This document shows, piece by piece, positions 42,895-55,139 of a stretch of 64,000 nt of DNA; position 1 is the first letter of the stretch; the number at the start of each line of letters is the position of its first letter. The notes beneath the pieces were generated by a model, which saw nothing but the letters and a program-made list of their open reading frames with translations, was not told the DNA's origin and searched no databases. Source of the stretch: Ascarosepion bandense (taxonomy: Eukaryota > Mollusca > Cephalopoda > Sepiida > Sepiidae); the NCBI GenBank assembly GCA_037127315.1, contig JBBBDQ010000192.1:5813501-5877500 (forward strand), given 5' to 3'. Both the position numbers and the translations under genes were made by a program.

Positions 42895-43530
42895 GGGATG
42901 GTCCTAGGGATCTTCAGTTAAAGATGTAGTTGGAAATCTTAGAGGCAGCTCATTGTGAAAGGGCATTATCCTGTTTAAACAGCCTATAATCTTGTTGCAG
43001 GCGAATGGATTGGACAATGTTCCGAAACTGTTAAAATTTTCCTCCATAAATACACAAATTAAGCGAAAGTTTGAAGTTACATTAACCTCCCTTAAATCAT
43101 GACATTGGTTCTCAGTATTGAGTCGGAGAGTTGATATTCTGGCAACTCGACGTTGCATCGGACAATTGGACATTTCATTAATTTCACAAATCGTCGGGAA
43201 ACCGCTGGAAAGCCATGACGTCTCTATGGGTTTTCACAATTTGTTGATATTTGTAGGTGCAGAATCTTGCATGCAAATAGACCTCTAAATCAAGACTCAT
43301 AAATGCTCGATTGGGAATACAAGAGGCGAACGTCATGGTCAGACCATTCCTCAAACCAACACTGGAAAATTTGCTGCAATAATCTAATGTTGTTAAAGTA
43401 CTTGAAATCTATGAATGGATACAATTGATCACGATGTAGTTCAATATAACGGTCACTGGTCAATGAAGTGTTTAGGCGAATCAGAGAACTTAACTGATCA
43501 CATGTAAGTACATCCCACACCATTCTGAAA
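42895..43530 (-). pseudogene. Tc1-like transposase fragment
   Basis: The minus frame at 43290-43523 reads 'MVWDVLTCDQLSSLIRLNTS', 'LTSDRYIELHRDQLYPFI' and '...NIRLLQQ', matching the Tc1 family pattern MVWAGI---GRT-L-----LT--RYI-E-L-P-VLPFI-----N---QQDNA. The continuation (42904-43173) is open but poorly matched; 'LFKQDNALSQ' appears in a side frame. Bounds are uncertain. Confidence 0.5.
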
Positions 43531-45469
43531 CAACCACCAGTTTGAACGCTGGAGAGTTCATGGCTTCACAAAGTCTGCGTCACATCGGAATTCAACCATC
43601 CACCGGAATGAGATGAAACGTTAACCCATCGTTAGCACACGTTACCAATTCTTTAGTTCTTTAAGTCGGTGACCTAGATGAGTCTAGATGGGTCGTTGAC
43701 TTCGGTGTGGGGATAACAGAGTAACCATGGTTGGTGTTATTCTCCTGTAACTCATAGAAGCTTCTGGTCACAATGATTAAGTAAACGTTCACGGCCACAG
43801 TGAGCGGTAATGTTACCTTGCTATGAGAAGTATATCCAGGGTTCCCTTTAGCAGTAGATCTCAGTGTACAACTAGTATGGGACAGGGCATGTCCATGACG
43901 GGAAAAGGTGCCACTTACCATTACTATTACATCTTGCTAATTCTTCGCTTTTAGTATGTGACGGCATGTCACCCTGTGATGCTAGGGTTAAGATTGTATA
44001 CTGTGGATAAACACACTATAGAAATTCTCACTTCCCAGCTTCTCTTTGAACACACAGGCAATCAGCACTTGCACAAAGAACCATAAACGTTCTTATAAAT
44101 AAACCCTCAAAACACTATTCGATCATCCAAGCGTAATAAAGCGGGTTTGCTGATTTTATGATAACACAAAACTTGAATTATTCATATTTAACATTGCATT
44201 TTATTCAACTTCTGGCCGACTTCGTCAATTACACTCGGCCGGTATATGCATTCGGTCCATCGATCCCCTTTTTTGATAAATGAAACCAGACGTCAGTGAT
44301 GTGAGAGAGACTATTCCAATCTCTTCTGGAACGGGTGATTATATATACTTTCTCAAGCCAACGTACACGACCACAAATATGTTGAAAAATCAAAAGAAAA
44401 CGCTTAAATCCTTTACCTCATGTATCAGAAGTTGTACAACACAGACACTCATACCATAAAAATCTAATCACAATTTAAAAAATATTCATTTGAAAAATAA
44501 ATTCTTGTATTTACTCTCTTAGGTTTTACTAGACTTTGAATTATGGCACTCTGTGTCCTCAACATGATTTTACTGATTTTTCAACCACCTGATGAATATT
44601 CATGAACGCTCTCAAATTCAAAAGCCTTGATAAAATAATGACACGCTTGCTTTTTTATATAAACACGTGCAACATAAATCCTCCATTGCATAGATAAAGT
44701 CTTTCAGAGAACGAAACGCTGGGCTAAGAATAATTTTAATCTCGTCTTTTTATTTATTTTGTTCATTTTCAGATAACTCTATCTGAAAATAATTTACACA
44801 CACACATATATGTCAACGATTTTTCTCACATATCGCGTGTATCAGACACAGCCTTGCCCACAGGTGTTTACGTCTAGGGTCCTCGTTGACAACAGAGATC
44901 ATGGATCTCTACCCGATTCCCATGCATGTCATATCAGGTCAACTCTGCATCTGGTTCCCTTTGACGGTCTGGTATGACACCACACAGGTTACTCAAATAA
45001 TAGTGTTTAGTATAAGTAGGAATGTAGTCTGTACGTACTTCTATTAAGAAGTAAACATTTTCCAATGGGGCCTGGGTGAGGGTCAGATTCACTCAGATCT
45101 GCTCAGTGGACGTTATGCGGTCTGCTGACTATTCATCAATCTTGGAAAGTGACTGTACCATTTGGCTACACAGAATCTGGTCTACGGTTATTGCCATCAT
45201 CTAGCCACCGCAAACCCATCATGTGTAGCATACAAAGAGATTCCCTCATTTCTCTCAAAGTGTTTTAATTGGTATGAAACCTCGGCTATTTTAATACACT
45301 GAAATTCAAACATAAGATGGTATGATATGATATGAGTGTTACTGTACAACAAGAAAGCCGAAGATTTTCAAAATGTTATCTGAATATCTACGACGCACTA
45401 GCAAGCCATGTTAAAATTGGCGCCGTCCTTTGTGCTTCTCACTTCTCTGGAAGTCATACATCTAGCACG

Positions 45470-45470
<1 letters not shown>
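43531..45470. other. Unassigned stretch (1.9 kb)
   Basis: Ordinary composition, no microsatellites. A minus-strand frame at 43661-43921 ('MVSGTFSRHGHALSHTSCTL') and GC-richer sequence at 44850-45230 are not recognised. Could hold decayed elements or intronic sequence. Confidence 0.35.
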
Positions 45471-45520
<50 letters not shown>

Positions 45521-45543
45521 AGTGCGTGTGTATGCGCGCGTGT
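45471..45543. repeat. (AT)n(TG)n microsatellite
   Basis: AT followed by TG with CG interruptions. Confidence 0.97.
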
Positions 45544-45886
45544 AATCTTGGATGTCGGCAAAGAAACATTTAAGAAAATATTTGACAACCTTTAAAAGTG
45601 TTAAAAGAAAATTATAGAAAACTAGAAAAAACAGACAACTGTTAGCACTTTTGGAGGATATGACATTTCGAACGTTTTTATGAAATATGGATTTCGCTTT
45701 AGGATAATCGAATTTTGCACCAGTTTGCGACATTTTTATGAATATATGTATATATAATTTTTAAAGTTATTGGTCAGAATCAAAATAGGCCAGTAAACAA
45801 TTATATTAAAAAGTGCTCATTGCAAAATTAAAGAAAAATTTAACGTGTAAATCTTTTAAATGTTTAAATTAAGAAATCTTTCTAAC

Positions 45887-45888
<2 letters not shown>

Positions 45889-45930
<42 letters not shown>

Positions 45931-46016
45931 ATGTGTGTGTGTGTGTGTGAGTGTGTGCGTGTGTGTGTGTGTATGTGAGCGGGTGTGTGTGTGTCTGTAT
46001 GTGTGTGTGTGTGTGT
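45889..46016. repeat. (AT)n(TG)n microsatellite
   Basis: AT then a long imperfect TG run. Confidence 0.97.
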
Positions 46017-46101
46017 GATGAGATGTTGAATATATTTAGAAGCATTTTCATTTTTACAAATCTCGTATAAAATGGGACGGACTAAGTCACTCACTCATGC
46101 G

Positions 46102-46103
<2 letters not shown>

Positions 46104-46173
<70 letters not shown>

Positions 46174-46175
46174 GT
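46104..46175. repeat. (AC)n(AT)n microsatellite
   Basis: AC then AT. Inverse orientation of the TG run 90 bp upstream. Confidence 0.97.
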
Positions 46176-46344
46176 GTTGAGTTGTGGTGAGGTTTAGTGA
46201 TAGGATTGTTATTTTTCTATTCTGGAAGAAAATATTTTGGCAGTCAGGTTTTTGTCGTTTTTTTTCAATATTGCAGATTGAAAAAAGACCTGCAAAGTGA
46301 TCATTATTGTGCCTTCACGAAACTTCGAAGTCGGCATGATTGTC

Positions 46345-46347
<3 letters not shown>

Positions 46348-46389
<42 letters not shown>
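46348..46389. repeat. (AT)n microsatellite
   Basis: Pure AT run. Confidence 0.97.
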
Positions 46390-46391
<2 letters not shown>

Positions 46392-46439
46392 TTAAGGGAT
46401 GCTATATTTAAGGATAACAACGCTTAATATCAAGGATGG

Positions 46440-46570
46440 AACGTAGCGTATGCAAATATGAAATTGGACACTGAGGTCACCACCGAATGGCAATAGTCTG
46501 TTTAATGCTGGAACGCAGTCTGTAGGATGAGAATTGCGTTCAAGCAGGAAACAGACTATTGCCGTTTGGT
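46440..46570. repeat. Imperfect inverted repeat
   Basis: 'CACCGAATGGCAATAGTCTG' at about 46480 and 'CAGACTATTGCCGTTTGGTG' at about 46551 are near complements with about 50 nt between. Confidence 0.8.
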
Positions 46571-46587
46571 GTTGATCTCTGTATCCA

Positions 46588-46588
46588 C

Positions 46589-46639
<51 letters not shown>

Positions 46640-46668
46640 TGTGTGTGTGTGTGTGTATGTGTATATGT
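46588..46668. repeat. (AT)n(TG)n microsatellite
   Basis: AT then TG. Confidence 0.97.
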
Positions 46669-47110
46669 CTGGTTGCGTAATAAAATTATATTAGTAATGC
46701 CAACAAGTCATAATGCGTCGACTAACAATTATCTTTCTCTTAACAGAAGTCAGCTCAACAAAAATAGGAGAAAGGTACGAGTTACTTCCCTTGCTTTTTA
46801 AACATTCAAATGCTTCATTAAGCTAAAGAGATTTTCCAGTTGAAAAGTTGTGCTTTACAAAGCGTGAAATGTACTCGATCGAAGAACGGGTATCAAAGTG
46901 GAAACGTACGCAACTGCTTGTCATGCGTAATCAAGTTCGACCACCACTTTTCTATCTTTGTAGTTGCCGGCGGCGGAGTCTTTAGATCTTCAATGGAATT
47001 GCCGGAGATTCTTTTTGTTTTGCTTCAGCCATTCCCTAACGTTAAAGCCCACCGAAATATTCAGCAATAATCAATGCACTCCAATAACTTAAAATCACAC
47101 GAAAGAAGAC
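46669..47110. other. Unassigned stretch
   Basis: A plus frame at 46840-47070 ('MKSCALQSVKCTRSKNGYQS') is not recognised. No element seen. Confidence 0.35.
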
Positions 47111-47113
47111 TGA

Positions 47114-47374
<261 letters not shown>

Positions 47375-47569
47375 AAAGGCATGTGTATAATGTCTTGCAT
47401 ATTTTTTACATGATCTTTTAGAAGATGCGTTGCCCACACGGACCAAGCAGCTGGGAATTCACAGTTATGAACTCTAATCTCTAACGTTCATTCTCTTTAT
47501 TTTATCTAAAAAGTTACGGGGATTTTCTCGCCAAAATTCAGGCCATTTCACTTTTTTCTCTACCTCATA

Positions 47570-47725
47570 TATTTTTTAATCATTTTATCCAAAGCAAGGC
47601 AACTAAGATGGAAAGGGTTACTGGAAATGAGAAATAAGAAGACTTTGGAAGGAATCGGAAACCCAATTCTGAACAGGAAACAATAAATTCTTACCCATTT
47701 AATAAACGGGGAAGAATTGTTCACA
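47570..47725 (-). repeat. SINE A, diverged monomer
   Basis: Plus reads 'TTATCCAAAGCAAGGCAACT' (degraded tail), 'AAGACTTTGGAAGGAATCGG' and 'GAACAGGAAACAATAAATTC', in SINE A order but heavily mutated. Confidence 0.55.
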
Positions 47726-47769
47726 AGTGTTTCTACTCGTGTTCCCACCATTGCCATTTCGTCTTGATC

Positions 47770-47885
47770 CGACACACTTTTCTTTATTTTTTTCCTTATT
47801 TTATTTTTTTCCTTCTTACATTTGTTTTCTCTTTCTTTGTTCGTCTTCTTTTTATTTGTTTCCTTTTCTATTTCACTTATGGCAT

Positions 47886-47925
<40 letters not shown>
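47770..47925. repeat. Pyrimidine tract ending in (CTTT)n
   Basis: T/C-rich from 47770, with pure (CTTT)n at 47886-47925. Confidence 0.92.
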
Positions 47926-47926
<1 letters not shown>

Positions 47927-48356
47927 AATATAATTTCTCCTCGTATTACATCTTTTTCCTAAACAATTCATCAATCTATATTAAAAAAATCGCAATCTGA
48001 AAATCTATATTAAAAAAATCGCAATGTGAAAAAATGTAATAAAATCATTTTAAGAAGTCAAACGTTATTTTTTTCGATATTTGCGTGCATCTTCCTCTGT
48101 CTATTTGTGTGTGTAAGTTTGTGTGTGAAATTAAATTATATTTTTAAATAATGTTATTAATAATGCTAACAGCAGCCATAATACGCCGACCGGCAATTAT
48201 TTCTCTCTTCAAAGTGCGCAAAACAAAACATTAGGGGAAAATATAAATTATCTCCCTTACCTTTTTTTTTTCACCTTTTTAATGTTTCTTTCATTTTGTT
48301 TTTACACATTTTAAAAATCCTTCCAGTCGTTCTCGAAATAATTTACAGGACCACTG

Positions 48357-48440
48357 GTTATTGCTCAGTAGGTAAGACTTTGCGAGTACACGGAGATTAA
48401 TGTCAATTATAAATTCGATCCTAACCAAATGATCTTCAAC
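48357..48440 (+). repeat. tRNA-like SINE head
   Basis: 'TTGCTCAGTAGGTAAGACTT' resembles a tRNA A-box region, and 'AAATTCGATCCT' about 45 bp on resembles a B box. The body that follows is not assignable to SINE A-D. Confidence 0.4.
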
Positions 48441-48639
48441 TTCATCCTTTAAATGTTAATAATGTACTTCTTTTGTATAGTCCCAGTTTTTTCTCCTTCT
48501 CCGTTACTTTTGCCTTCTGGACTTTCTAATATTTTTAAACGCCTAGAAAATTTTGCCTTCCTCATGTTTTACATTTTTTCTACAATTCTTTTTTTCTTTC
48601 TTTCTTTCTTTTCATCGCCCAATTAATTTTCTTGGACGT

Positions 48640-48845
48640 GCGGCTCGTGTAACGGTAATTAGCGTGGAAAATAGAATCAGAAAAACCGAGTTCAAATAAT
48701 GGCCTAGTCTGTGGTATTAATTTTCTCACTAATTCTCTCTGAAAAGGCAGGAATATATTAATTCTCCTCCCAGCTATTGGTTAAATAGCAGAGGAAGTTG
48801 AGATCTGTAGTCTTAGGTAGGAACCGATCTAACTTTGAATTCTAA
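48640..48845 (+). repeat. SINE C, with tRNA-like head
   Basis: 'GCGGCTCGTGTAACGGTAAT' and 'ACCGAGTTCAAATAATGG' form a degraded A/B box pair. The body 'CCAGCTATTGGTTAAATAGC' matches 9255 and 63085. Confidence 0.55.
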
Positions 48846-51300
48846 GCTGTAGATAAGGTGATGGAAATCCAGTACATTATACTTCCAAAAAATACATGGT
48901 AATTCACAGATAATAAAGAAAAGGAACGTGTGGAGTGTCATGACTAGTATTTTTTATGTTCTTTATATTTTTTCGTTTTCTTTGCCTGCATGTTAGCTTT
49001 TTCTTCCTGTTTGTTTTTACACTCTTCTTTATCTCCATTTGTCATTTTGCTCTGCCTCGTTTCATTCTAGCACCCAAAACATTCGTATATCCTTCTTTCA
49101 AGTTATTTTTCCCAGCTTTGTCTTGTTTGTCTTTTCGTTTACATATCTATATCTATAAGAGCTAGTGTCAGGTACTTTGTCATGTACAAAACTTGTTATG
49201 CTATATTTAAACTGTCGTTTATACGATCATGATCCCAAGATCCATAACACATTAAACTCATGGAAACAATACATATTCGGCAATGTAGCAGCAGTGAGCA
49301 TGTCTAGGATAAGATACCCTGACGGAGCCCATCCCACTTCAGGCTTCATAGTTTCTCTTCACGATTTGTTGCTGACGAAGACTAAAGAGCCATTTTATTT
49401 TATTATTTACTTGGATTTAAATCCACATGTTTTAGTCTCCTAGACTGAGAGGCAAGAGATAACACCACCAGAATTTATCACCTATGGTTGGGGGATGATG
49501 GGAAGTAAACTAAACGGTCTTTACCAGAATTCAAACTTGGTTCACCGATTCCACTTTCCGACCAACTGTTCACCAAAGCTTTCCATATCCATGCTTAAAT
49601 TTACCTGCGTCAAATGGAACCAAAAGATGTCAAAACCTGGTAATACTTACAATAGAAAAAGTATATTCTCAACATTAAAATATCGACAAATGTATTGTAT
49701 TGTTTTACGACACATGATCAGATGCCTGACTCTTTCTTTACTGGACACGTTATATCTCTTCTATTTAACTTAGGCAAAGAGGTGCAATCCTGTTTACCAA
49801 TTCACTACACCTTTGGAAGAGGTTTTGTGGTGATACCGACCGAGCATAGCGAGGGACCGGATATTTGCACCCTCACAACCAAAAAGCAAATGACCAAAAG
49901 TCGACGGTGCACATCCGGGTTCGCGCAGATGTTCCGGTTGAAAAATAAAAATTAATTAAATATTAAATTTCCAGTTCGCGAGCCTACGCGAATTTTATTT
50001 ATGGGCCAATGGGAAGCCCAGAATCAAATACGGATATGAATTCTCAAATGATCACCTGCGATACAGAAAGCATCGCCAGACAGACCGACGCAGGCCGACA
50101 CACACGGACTGATTAGAGTGAGAGGAGTGTAATTAGTAGCCCCCTTGATTGAAGTCAAGTGGCTTACTATGTTCGCCTCCCTTACCTCTTTACCTTCTTC
50201 CCTGTCTCAAAACTACTTACTGACCAAAGGAGCGAATAGATCAAAGACATTCCTTACTCACGACGCTCCCACATTCCTAAGTATTAATTCTCCTTTCAGC
50301 ATTTTATTGCCATGAACATTTTAACGTCCGTTGGACCCATATGTAAAGGATTACTTTAATTGTAAAAACCTTAATTGATATGTGTATATATAAAATGCTA
50401 TTTTTCAACTCAATTTGCTTTTCTTGATTTATAACCATTTTATGACTTATAGTGGGCTATCTACAACAAAGCCAAATTCCGTCAATCTTCGACAATATCC
50501 TACTACCCTTCACTAGAACGGACTCTCCACTATAAACTGGAAAAGAATGGATAACCCGCTATAGTTTAACACCTTTGGTGTTCTCGAACTTCTACAACAC
50601 GATTGACAATTTTACTTAGATTTCATCGTTTCAGATTATTTATAACTGTTTTCTTTTATCCCTGCTAATTTATCTCTTCTTCCTCATAATTTCATCTTTT
50701 TCTCAGCCCCCCCCCCCACTTATCATTTTTCCAATTTTCCCGCTCCTCGATTAATTCCCCACCCCTTGTCATCTTCCTCTCATTTCCCATAAAATCTTAG
50801 TCCTCTTTTCCCGCCTCTTTATCTGCCGATTCATTTCTACTTAGTGCATTTCACTTCAAAGCTGCCAACGAACGGGACGCTTTTCGGTAGTTCGTCGAGT
50901 GATCACCAGGGGGCCTGCTAAGTCAATCGAATATCGAGCACTGCAGGATAAAGACAATCAATCATTTCCTTTCCTTCTATTACCAGCCACACACTACCCT
51001 CTTTGTATACAGACACATATAAATTAATATAAACACACACATGCAAAACACACATTCTTATTAGTTTTTGTGCGGTTGCGTATGTATGGGCGTATGTGAA
51101 AGATCATTTTCAAATTTATCAAGGTATCGGAATATTATTTAGAAAATTTTGAAAAAATTTATTACAAATAGAATTAATGATAATTAAGGAAAAATACTTC
51201 ATTAATATGCAAATTAGTACTTGTTTAAAACTAATGTCTTTCAGGTTACTTGTATAAGTGTATAACATAGAGAGCACCCCACATGCATATGTACGCTTGT
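48846..51300. other. Unassigned stretch (2.4 kb)
   Basis: Includes GC-richer DNA (49800-50350) around 'CCGACCGAGCATAGCGAGGG' and short plus frames (49165-49443, 49495-49773, 49695-49955) that I do not recognise. A poly-C run lies near 50708. Could be an old repeat. No gene is supported. Confidence 0.35.
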
Positions 51301-51301
51301 C

Positions 51302-51303
<2 letters not shown>

Positions 51304-51354
<51 letters not shown>
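51304..51354. repeat. (AC)n microsatellite
   Basis: About 24 AC units followed by GTAC repeats. Confidence 0.97.
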
Positions 51355-51489
51355 ACGTACGTATATATAAATATACTCCTATTCACACCCAGGGTTTTAT
51401 ATATTTTCAATACATATGCATATACTATACGCACATGGATGCAAAAGCCCCCCCTCTCTCTCTATATATATATCTATGTATATAGTTTT

Positions 51490-52080
51490 TAATGTGCTGT
51501 AGCCCTTCAGGGCGTAGGCGATGATGAACCTCTACTTACCCTTATCCCTTGTTGCTATTAACAATTATTTCAATTAGTATCTCTCTCAAAGCCTGCTCCG
51601 TTATCCACTTGTTCAAACCCATCAAATATGTCTCACATTGCTTTCACCTCTCTCTCTCTCTCTCTCTCTTTCCCTTTATTGGATCCGTATTAGATTCTCC
51701 AAGACTGCATTCCTCATTACGTGCCCCAGAAACCTCAGCTGTGTCTTTCTGATGTTAAGTATAATTTTCCTTTTCGTTTGCATTCTCTCCAAAACCTTGT
51801 TGTTGGTCACATGTTCGGTCCATGGTATCCTCAGCATCCTTCTGTAGAAGCACATTTCTGTTGTTTCGAGTCTTTCCTTCATCTTTGAAGAGTTTGTCCA
51901 GAATTTGCTGCCATATAGGAGGACCGATATCACTGAAGAGTTCAATCACTTTTCATTGTTTCCAACGAAATCTTTCTAAGCAGAAATATTCTGGTTAGCT
52001 TTTGAAATGCGTCCTGGGCCAAACAAATACGCCTTCGGATCTCAGTGTTGCACTTTCCATCCTCTGTCAGAACAGGTATT
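51490..52080 (-). pseudogene. RTE-type LINE C-terminus, best copy
   Basis: The minus frame at 51676-51945 reads 'SSVISVLLYGSKFWTNSSKM', 'ERLETTEMCFYRRMLRIPWT' and 'EHVTNNKVLERMQTKRKIIL', 'NIRKTQLRFLGHVMRN'. This is the C-terminal region of RTE/BovB-like LINEs (LYGCE-WT, RRLLR-PWT, L-Y-GHVMR). Upstream (51950-52080), 'SDRGWKVQH' and 'GPG' are degraded ITTDGKS...R--MARE. The 3' end (51490-51650) is non-coding and includes (CT)n. Confidence 0.85.
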
Positions 52081-52689
52081 GCCCTACGTGTATAGCACAA
52101 CTCATGCTCTATGTAACTGTCAGGTGCATATTATGAACTGGCCCTTCTGGGGTTTGAGATTTCTGCATGAAATTCCGAATCGTGCTATAAACGTATGATA
52201 ATATATAAATTTATTAATATATGCTTAATAACTTTGTTATATTACATTGCGAGAAAAATAAAATATTTATATCTGAGCGTGTACTTACGCATAATATAAT
52301 GTATTTGTGAAGCAATATCTCTTTTATGCACGTTTTATTAAAAATGAGAAAGAAATTATTATGGTTAAATTTTTTACGTAATCATAAGTTCACATGGATC
52401 GAATTTCGAATTCCATGATATATCCAATCTTAGGCGGATTTCTCAGTGAATTAAAATGATTTATACGTATATTTTTGTTTGTCGAGCGCAAACACGCACA
52501 CATATGCAAACAATTTTGGGATCGACTAACTGATTTGTTTTTTTTTTTCGGTTTATCAACTCTTTGTTGATTATTTAAAGCCGAAGCATATTTTGGACTG
52601 AAAATCATAATATTTTTTCCATTTTCAAATTAATATTACATTAATTTTTTTGGAGCTAATAATTATTTTTCCAGATAAAAATCCTACAA

Positions 52690-52803
52690 TTTAACCCATA
52701 AATGAGAGGAAGGGATGAATTCATACATTTCCCAAGGGCAACTGAAAGCTACGAATGCGATTGGAAGTCGGATTCGACTCTCTTATTCCGTAACGATAAC
52801 CGC
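52690..52803 (-). repeat. SINE B fragment
   Basis: 'TTTAACCCATAAATGAGAGG', 'TTTCCCAAGGGCAACTG' and 'GGAAGTCGGATTCGACTC' (B box on minus). It lies only 25 bp from a second SINE B in the same orientation. Confidence 0.75.
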
Positions 52804-52827
52804 ACATTCTCTCTCTCTATATTCAGG

Positions 52828-53131
52828 GTCAGTCGGTTAAGTGCCATACGTGCTACACGCTTGGGCGATCATGTCTCGAAAGAGACATGACTGACTGAGC
52901 AGAAGATTATCCCACAGTAGGTTGCCATTGATTTCTGTGGTAGACTGGTTGCCGACCAAGGCTATAGAACCCAATCTGTCCTATTATTTAACCCATAACT
53001 GGAGGGAAGAGACGGATTAATACCTTTCCCAAGGGTATTTGCGCGTAAGTGAATGCAAGGAATTCAACTGGAATTCGAACTCGGCTCCCCGATTTCTCTT
53101 TCCGAGGCGATATCCACTGCGCCACAACATT
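52828..53131 (-). repeat. SINE B, best-preserved full-length copy
   Basis: Minus strand head 'GTTGTGGCGCAGTGGATATC' (A box), 'GAGTTCGAATTCC' (B box), body 'CCAGTTATGGGTTAAATAAT' and end 'GCACTTAACCGACTGACC'. About 300 bp with few obvious mutations relative to the other copies. Confidence 0.93.
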
Positions 53132-53154
53132 ATAAAAATTGTCGCCATTTTAAT

Positions 53155-53840
53155 TTTTGATTTTGCGCGTTGTTAGTTTTTCACTTTGTCGATTGCACAG
53201 TATAGTTAGGTCAGTTGGGCACCGTCTGCGAGAAAATGAGCAACATAGAACAATTCACTTCACTAGAAATTTGGAAACGACGTGTTGTACTGGTATTAAA
53301 GACGAAAGCTTGAATACGAAAATTTCAGAGTACAGAGTATTCGAAAAGACTTGGATTAGTCTAATGGTGACTACGAAGGTGTATGAAATGATCGCTAGTG
53401 ATGGCGACGTTATGCCTCCATTCATCATCCCAAAGGGTCTCAAACTCAACACGGCGGTCTACATTAAGTGCCTTGAGGAGGTAGTGCTGCCATAGGTCAA
53501 GAGAGTGGCTTCTGGAAGGCCCTATGTCTAACAACAGGACTCTGCACCATGTCACACAAGCAGGAGAACCTAGTCATAGCTCTCAGACAATTTCTGTGAT
53601 CACATCATCCCTTACATCTGGCTACCTAACTCCCCAGACTGCAACCTCCTTGATTATTGTGCAGAGCGCAGTTGAGTAAGAGAACAACAAATCTACTTGT
53701 AACACCAAAGATAAACTGAAAGCAAGTATTATGGCGGCATTCACCAATTTAAACAAGGCGGCCGTATAGAATAGATGCAGGAAATTCTCAAGTCGTTTGG
53801 AGGCCGTGGTTGAAGTCAATGGCGATTTTATTGAATAAAT
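53155..53840 (+). pseudogene. maT-like mariner transposase relic (DD37D)
   Basis: Reads 'IASDGDVMPPFIIPKGLKLN' and 'TAVYIKCLEEVVLP' (53391-53495), then 'VKRVASGRPYV', 'QQDSAPCHTSRRT' (Asp at 53538-53540), 'DNFCDHIIPYIWLPNSPDC' and 'NLLDY' (Asp at 53652-53654). The two Asp codons are in one frame with 37 codons between, the spacing that defines the maT group of mariners. Two in-frame stops lie between them, the first Asp region is mutated, and the N-terminal HTH is missing. Confidence 0.8.
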
Positions 53841-53967
53841 TTATTCTTTAGTATTTGAAGACATTTTTGTGTAATTTTGGTAAATAGATCTGTTAAAATG
53901 AGATGTCAGTGTTATTTTGCGCAGTTTACAAATCATCCATCGCATTGGTACATGTAGATATACTCTG

Positions 53968-53968
<1 letters not shown>

Positions 53969-54028
<60 letters not shown>
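53969..54028. repeat. (AC)n(AT)n microsatellite
   Basis: AC then AT. Confidence 0.97.
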
Positions 54029-54070
54029 TTCGCTCATTCAGAAAAAATGATTTGGATCACTCTAGCAATT

Positions 54071-54232
54071 GGGCGCGTAATATGATATGCGCTAAAAAAG
54101 ACTGCCTTTTTCCACCAAACGCCCCGTGGCCCAGAGGTAGAGTCGCCGACACCACTTCGGTCGGGTTTCTAGCCTGGGTTATGGAGCAATCGGTGTCTAA
54201 CCGTACTGATAAGCTGTGATACAGCAAAACAT

Positions 54233-54235
<3 letters not shown>
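54071..54235 (+). repeat. SINE D, sense orientation
   Basis: Leader 'GCGCGTAATATGATATGCGC', tRNA-like 'GCCCCGTGGCCCAGAGGTAG' (A box), 'GGTCGGGTTTCTAGCCTGGG' (B-box region), then 'GAGCAATCGGTGTCTAACCG' and 'AGCTGTGATACAGC'. Ends in (AT)n. Confidence 0.75.

Positions 54236-54236
<1 letters not shown>

Positions 54237-54281
<45 letters not shown>
54237..54281. repeat. (AT)n microsatellite
   Basis: Starts at the SINE D 3' end. Confidence 0.97.
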
Positions 54282-54282
<1 letters not shown>

Positions 54283-54509
54283 CAAATGTATTTAATAAAA
54301 ATGTTTTTAAAATAAATGAAATCAGCTAGAGCATAAAAATATTTTAAAATTTAAAATTTACAGCGTCCGTCGCATCGACGTAAACAAACTGAGCCCGATG
54401 AAGTTCTAAATGACAAATCAGTCACAGAAACTTTTTCCATTTTGTCACATATCTTTCTCCAAAAATTCTTTTTGATAAATTGTAAACAGTTACGAAGAAA
54501 ATTCAGTTT

Positions 54510-54990
54510 TTAGAATCCATAGCTAAAATATCATGCGACAAGAAATTAAGAAATGAGTGCTGAATTCTATGGCAGGGAATGGAGAACAGTTTCCACACAG
54601 ATGAAGAAGAGACTTAAAACCAAAGATATGTGATCCAACAGAAGGATGATGAGAATGCTGTAGATGGAGCATATGAGCAACAAGGAATTTTGAACGAAAA
54701 TGGAAACGAAAAGGACAATTGTACTTATAATCAGAAGAAGACAGTTGTAATTTCTGAAACATGTAATAAGGAAAGAGGGATTGGGGCATATGACACTGGC
54801 AAGAAAAAGTGGGAATCAGAGAGTCACCTACTTAACGACCTTGTGTAAAGTGCGTGGGAGTGACAGTAAAGGGACGAACATATATTGAAGCTACAAAGGA
54901 TAGGAAGTTGTGGAGACCCATAACAAATTATATCCTAAATGAACACGGCCCATAAAACTGAAATTGTGGAAAAAACTGAAAATTTGATTC
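54510..54990 (+). pseudogene. RTE-type LINE C-terminus, decayed
   Basis: Contains nucleotide traces of RTE blocks ('GGAGCATATGAGCAACAAGG', corresponding to TEHV-N--VL; 'CAGAAGAAGACAGTTGTAAT', corresponding to RK-QL-FLG) and the common end 'GATAGGAAGTTGTGGAGAC'. Reading frame is lost. Confidence 0.6.
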
Positions 54991-55135
54991 TTTACAATTT
55001 TTACCTATTGTAGATTGACAAAAATTGTTTAAATCTACAAATGATAGGAAGTTGTGGAGATCCAAAATCACCAAATCATGAAAGAACACAACTAATAAAA
55101 TTGAAAATTGAGGAAAAAACTGAAAATTTGATAAT
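54888..55135. repeat. Tandem duplication of the RTE tail
   Basis: About 100 bp beginning 'CTACAAAGGATAGGAAGTTG' recurs about 146 bp later as 'CTACAAATGATAGGAAGTTG'. Both end 'GAGGAAAAAACTGAAAATTTG' or a close variant. Confidence 0.8.
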
Positions 55136-55139
55136 CTGA

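Noticed and set aside
49165..49955. Three overlapping plus frames of about 90 codons
   Set aside because: Not recognised, no splice or repeat support, and frames shift every 200-300 bp. Kept only as an unassigned stretch.
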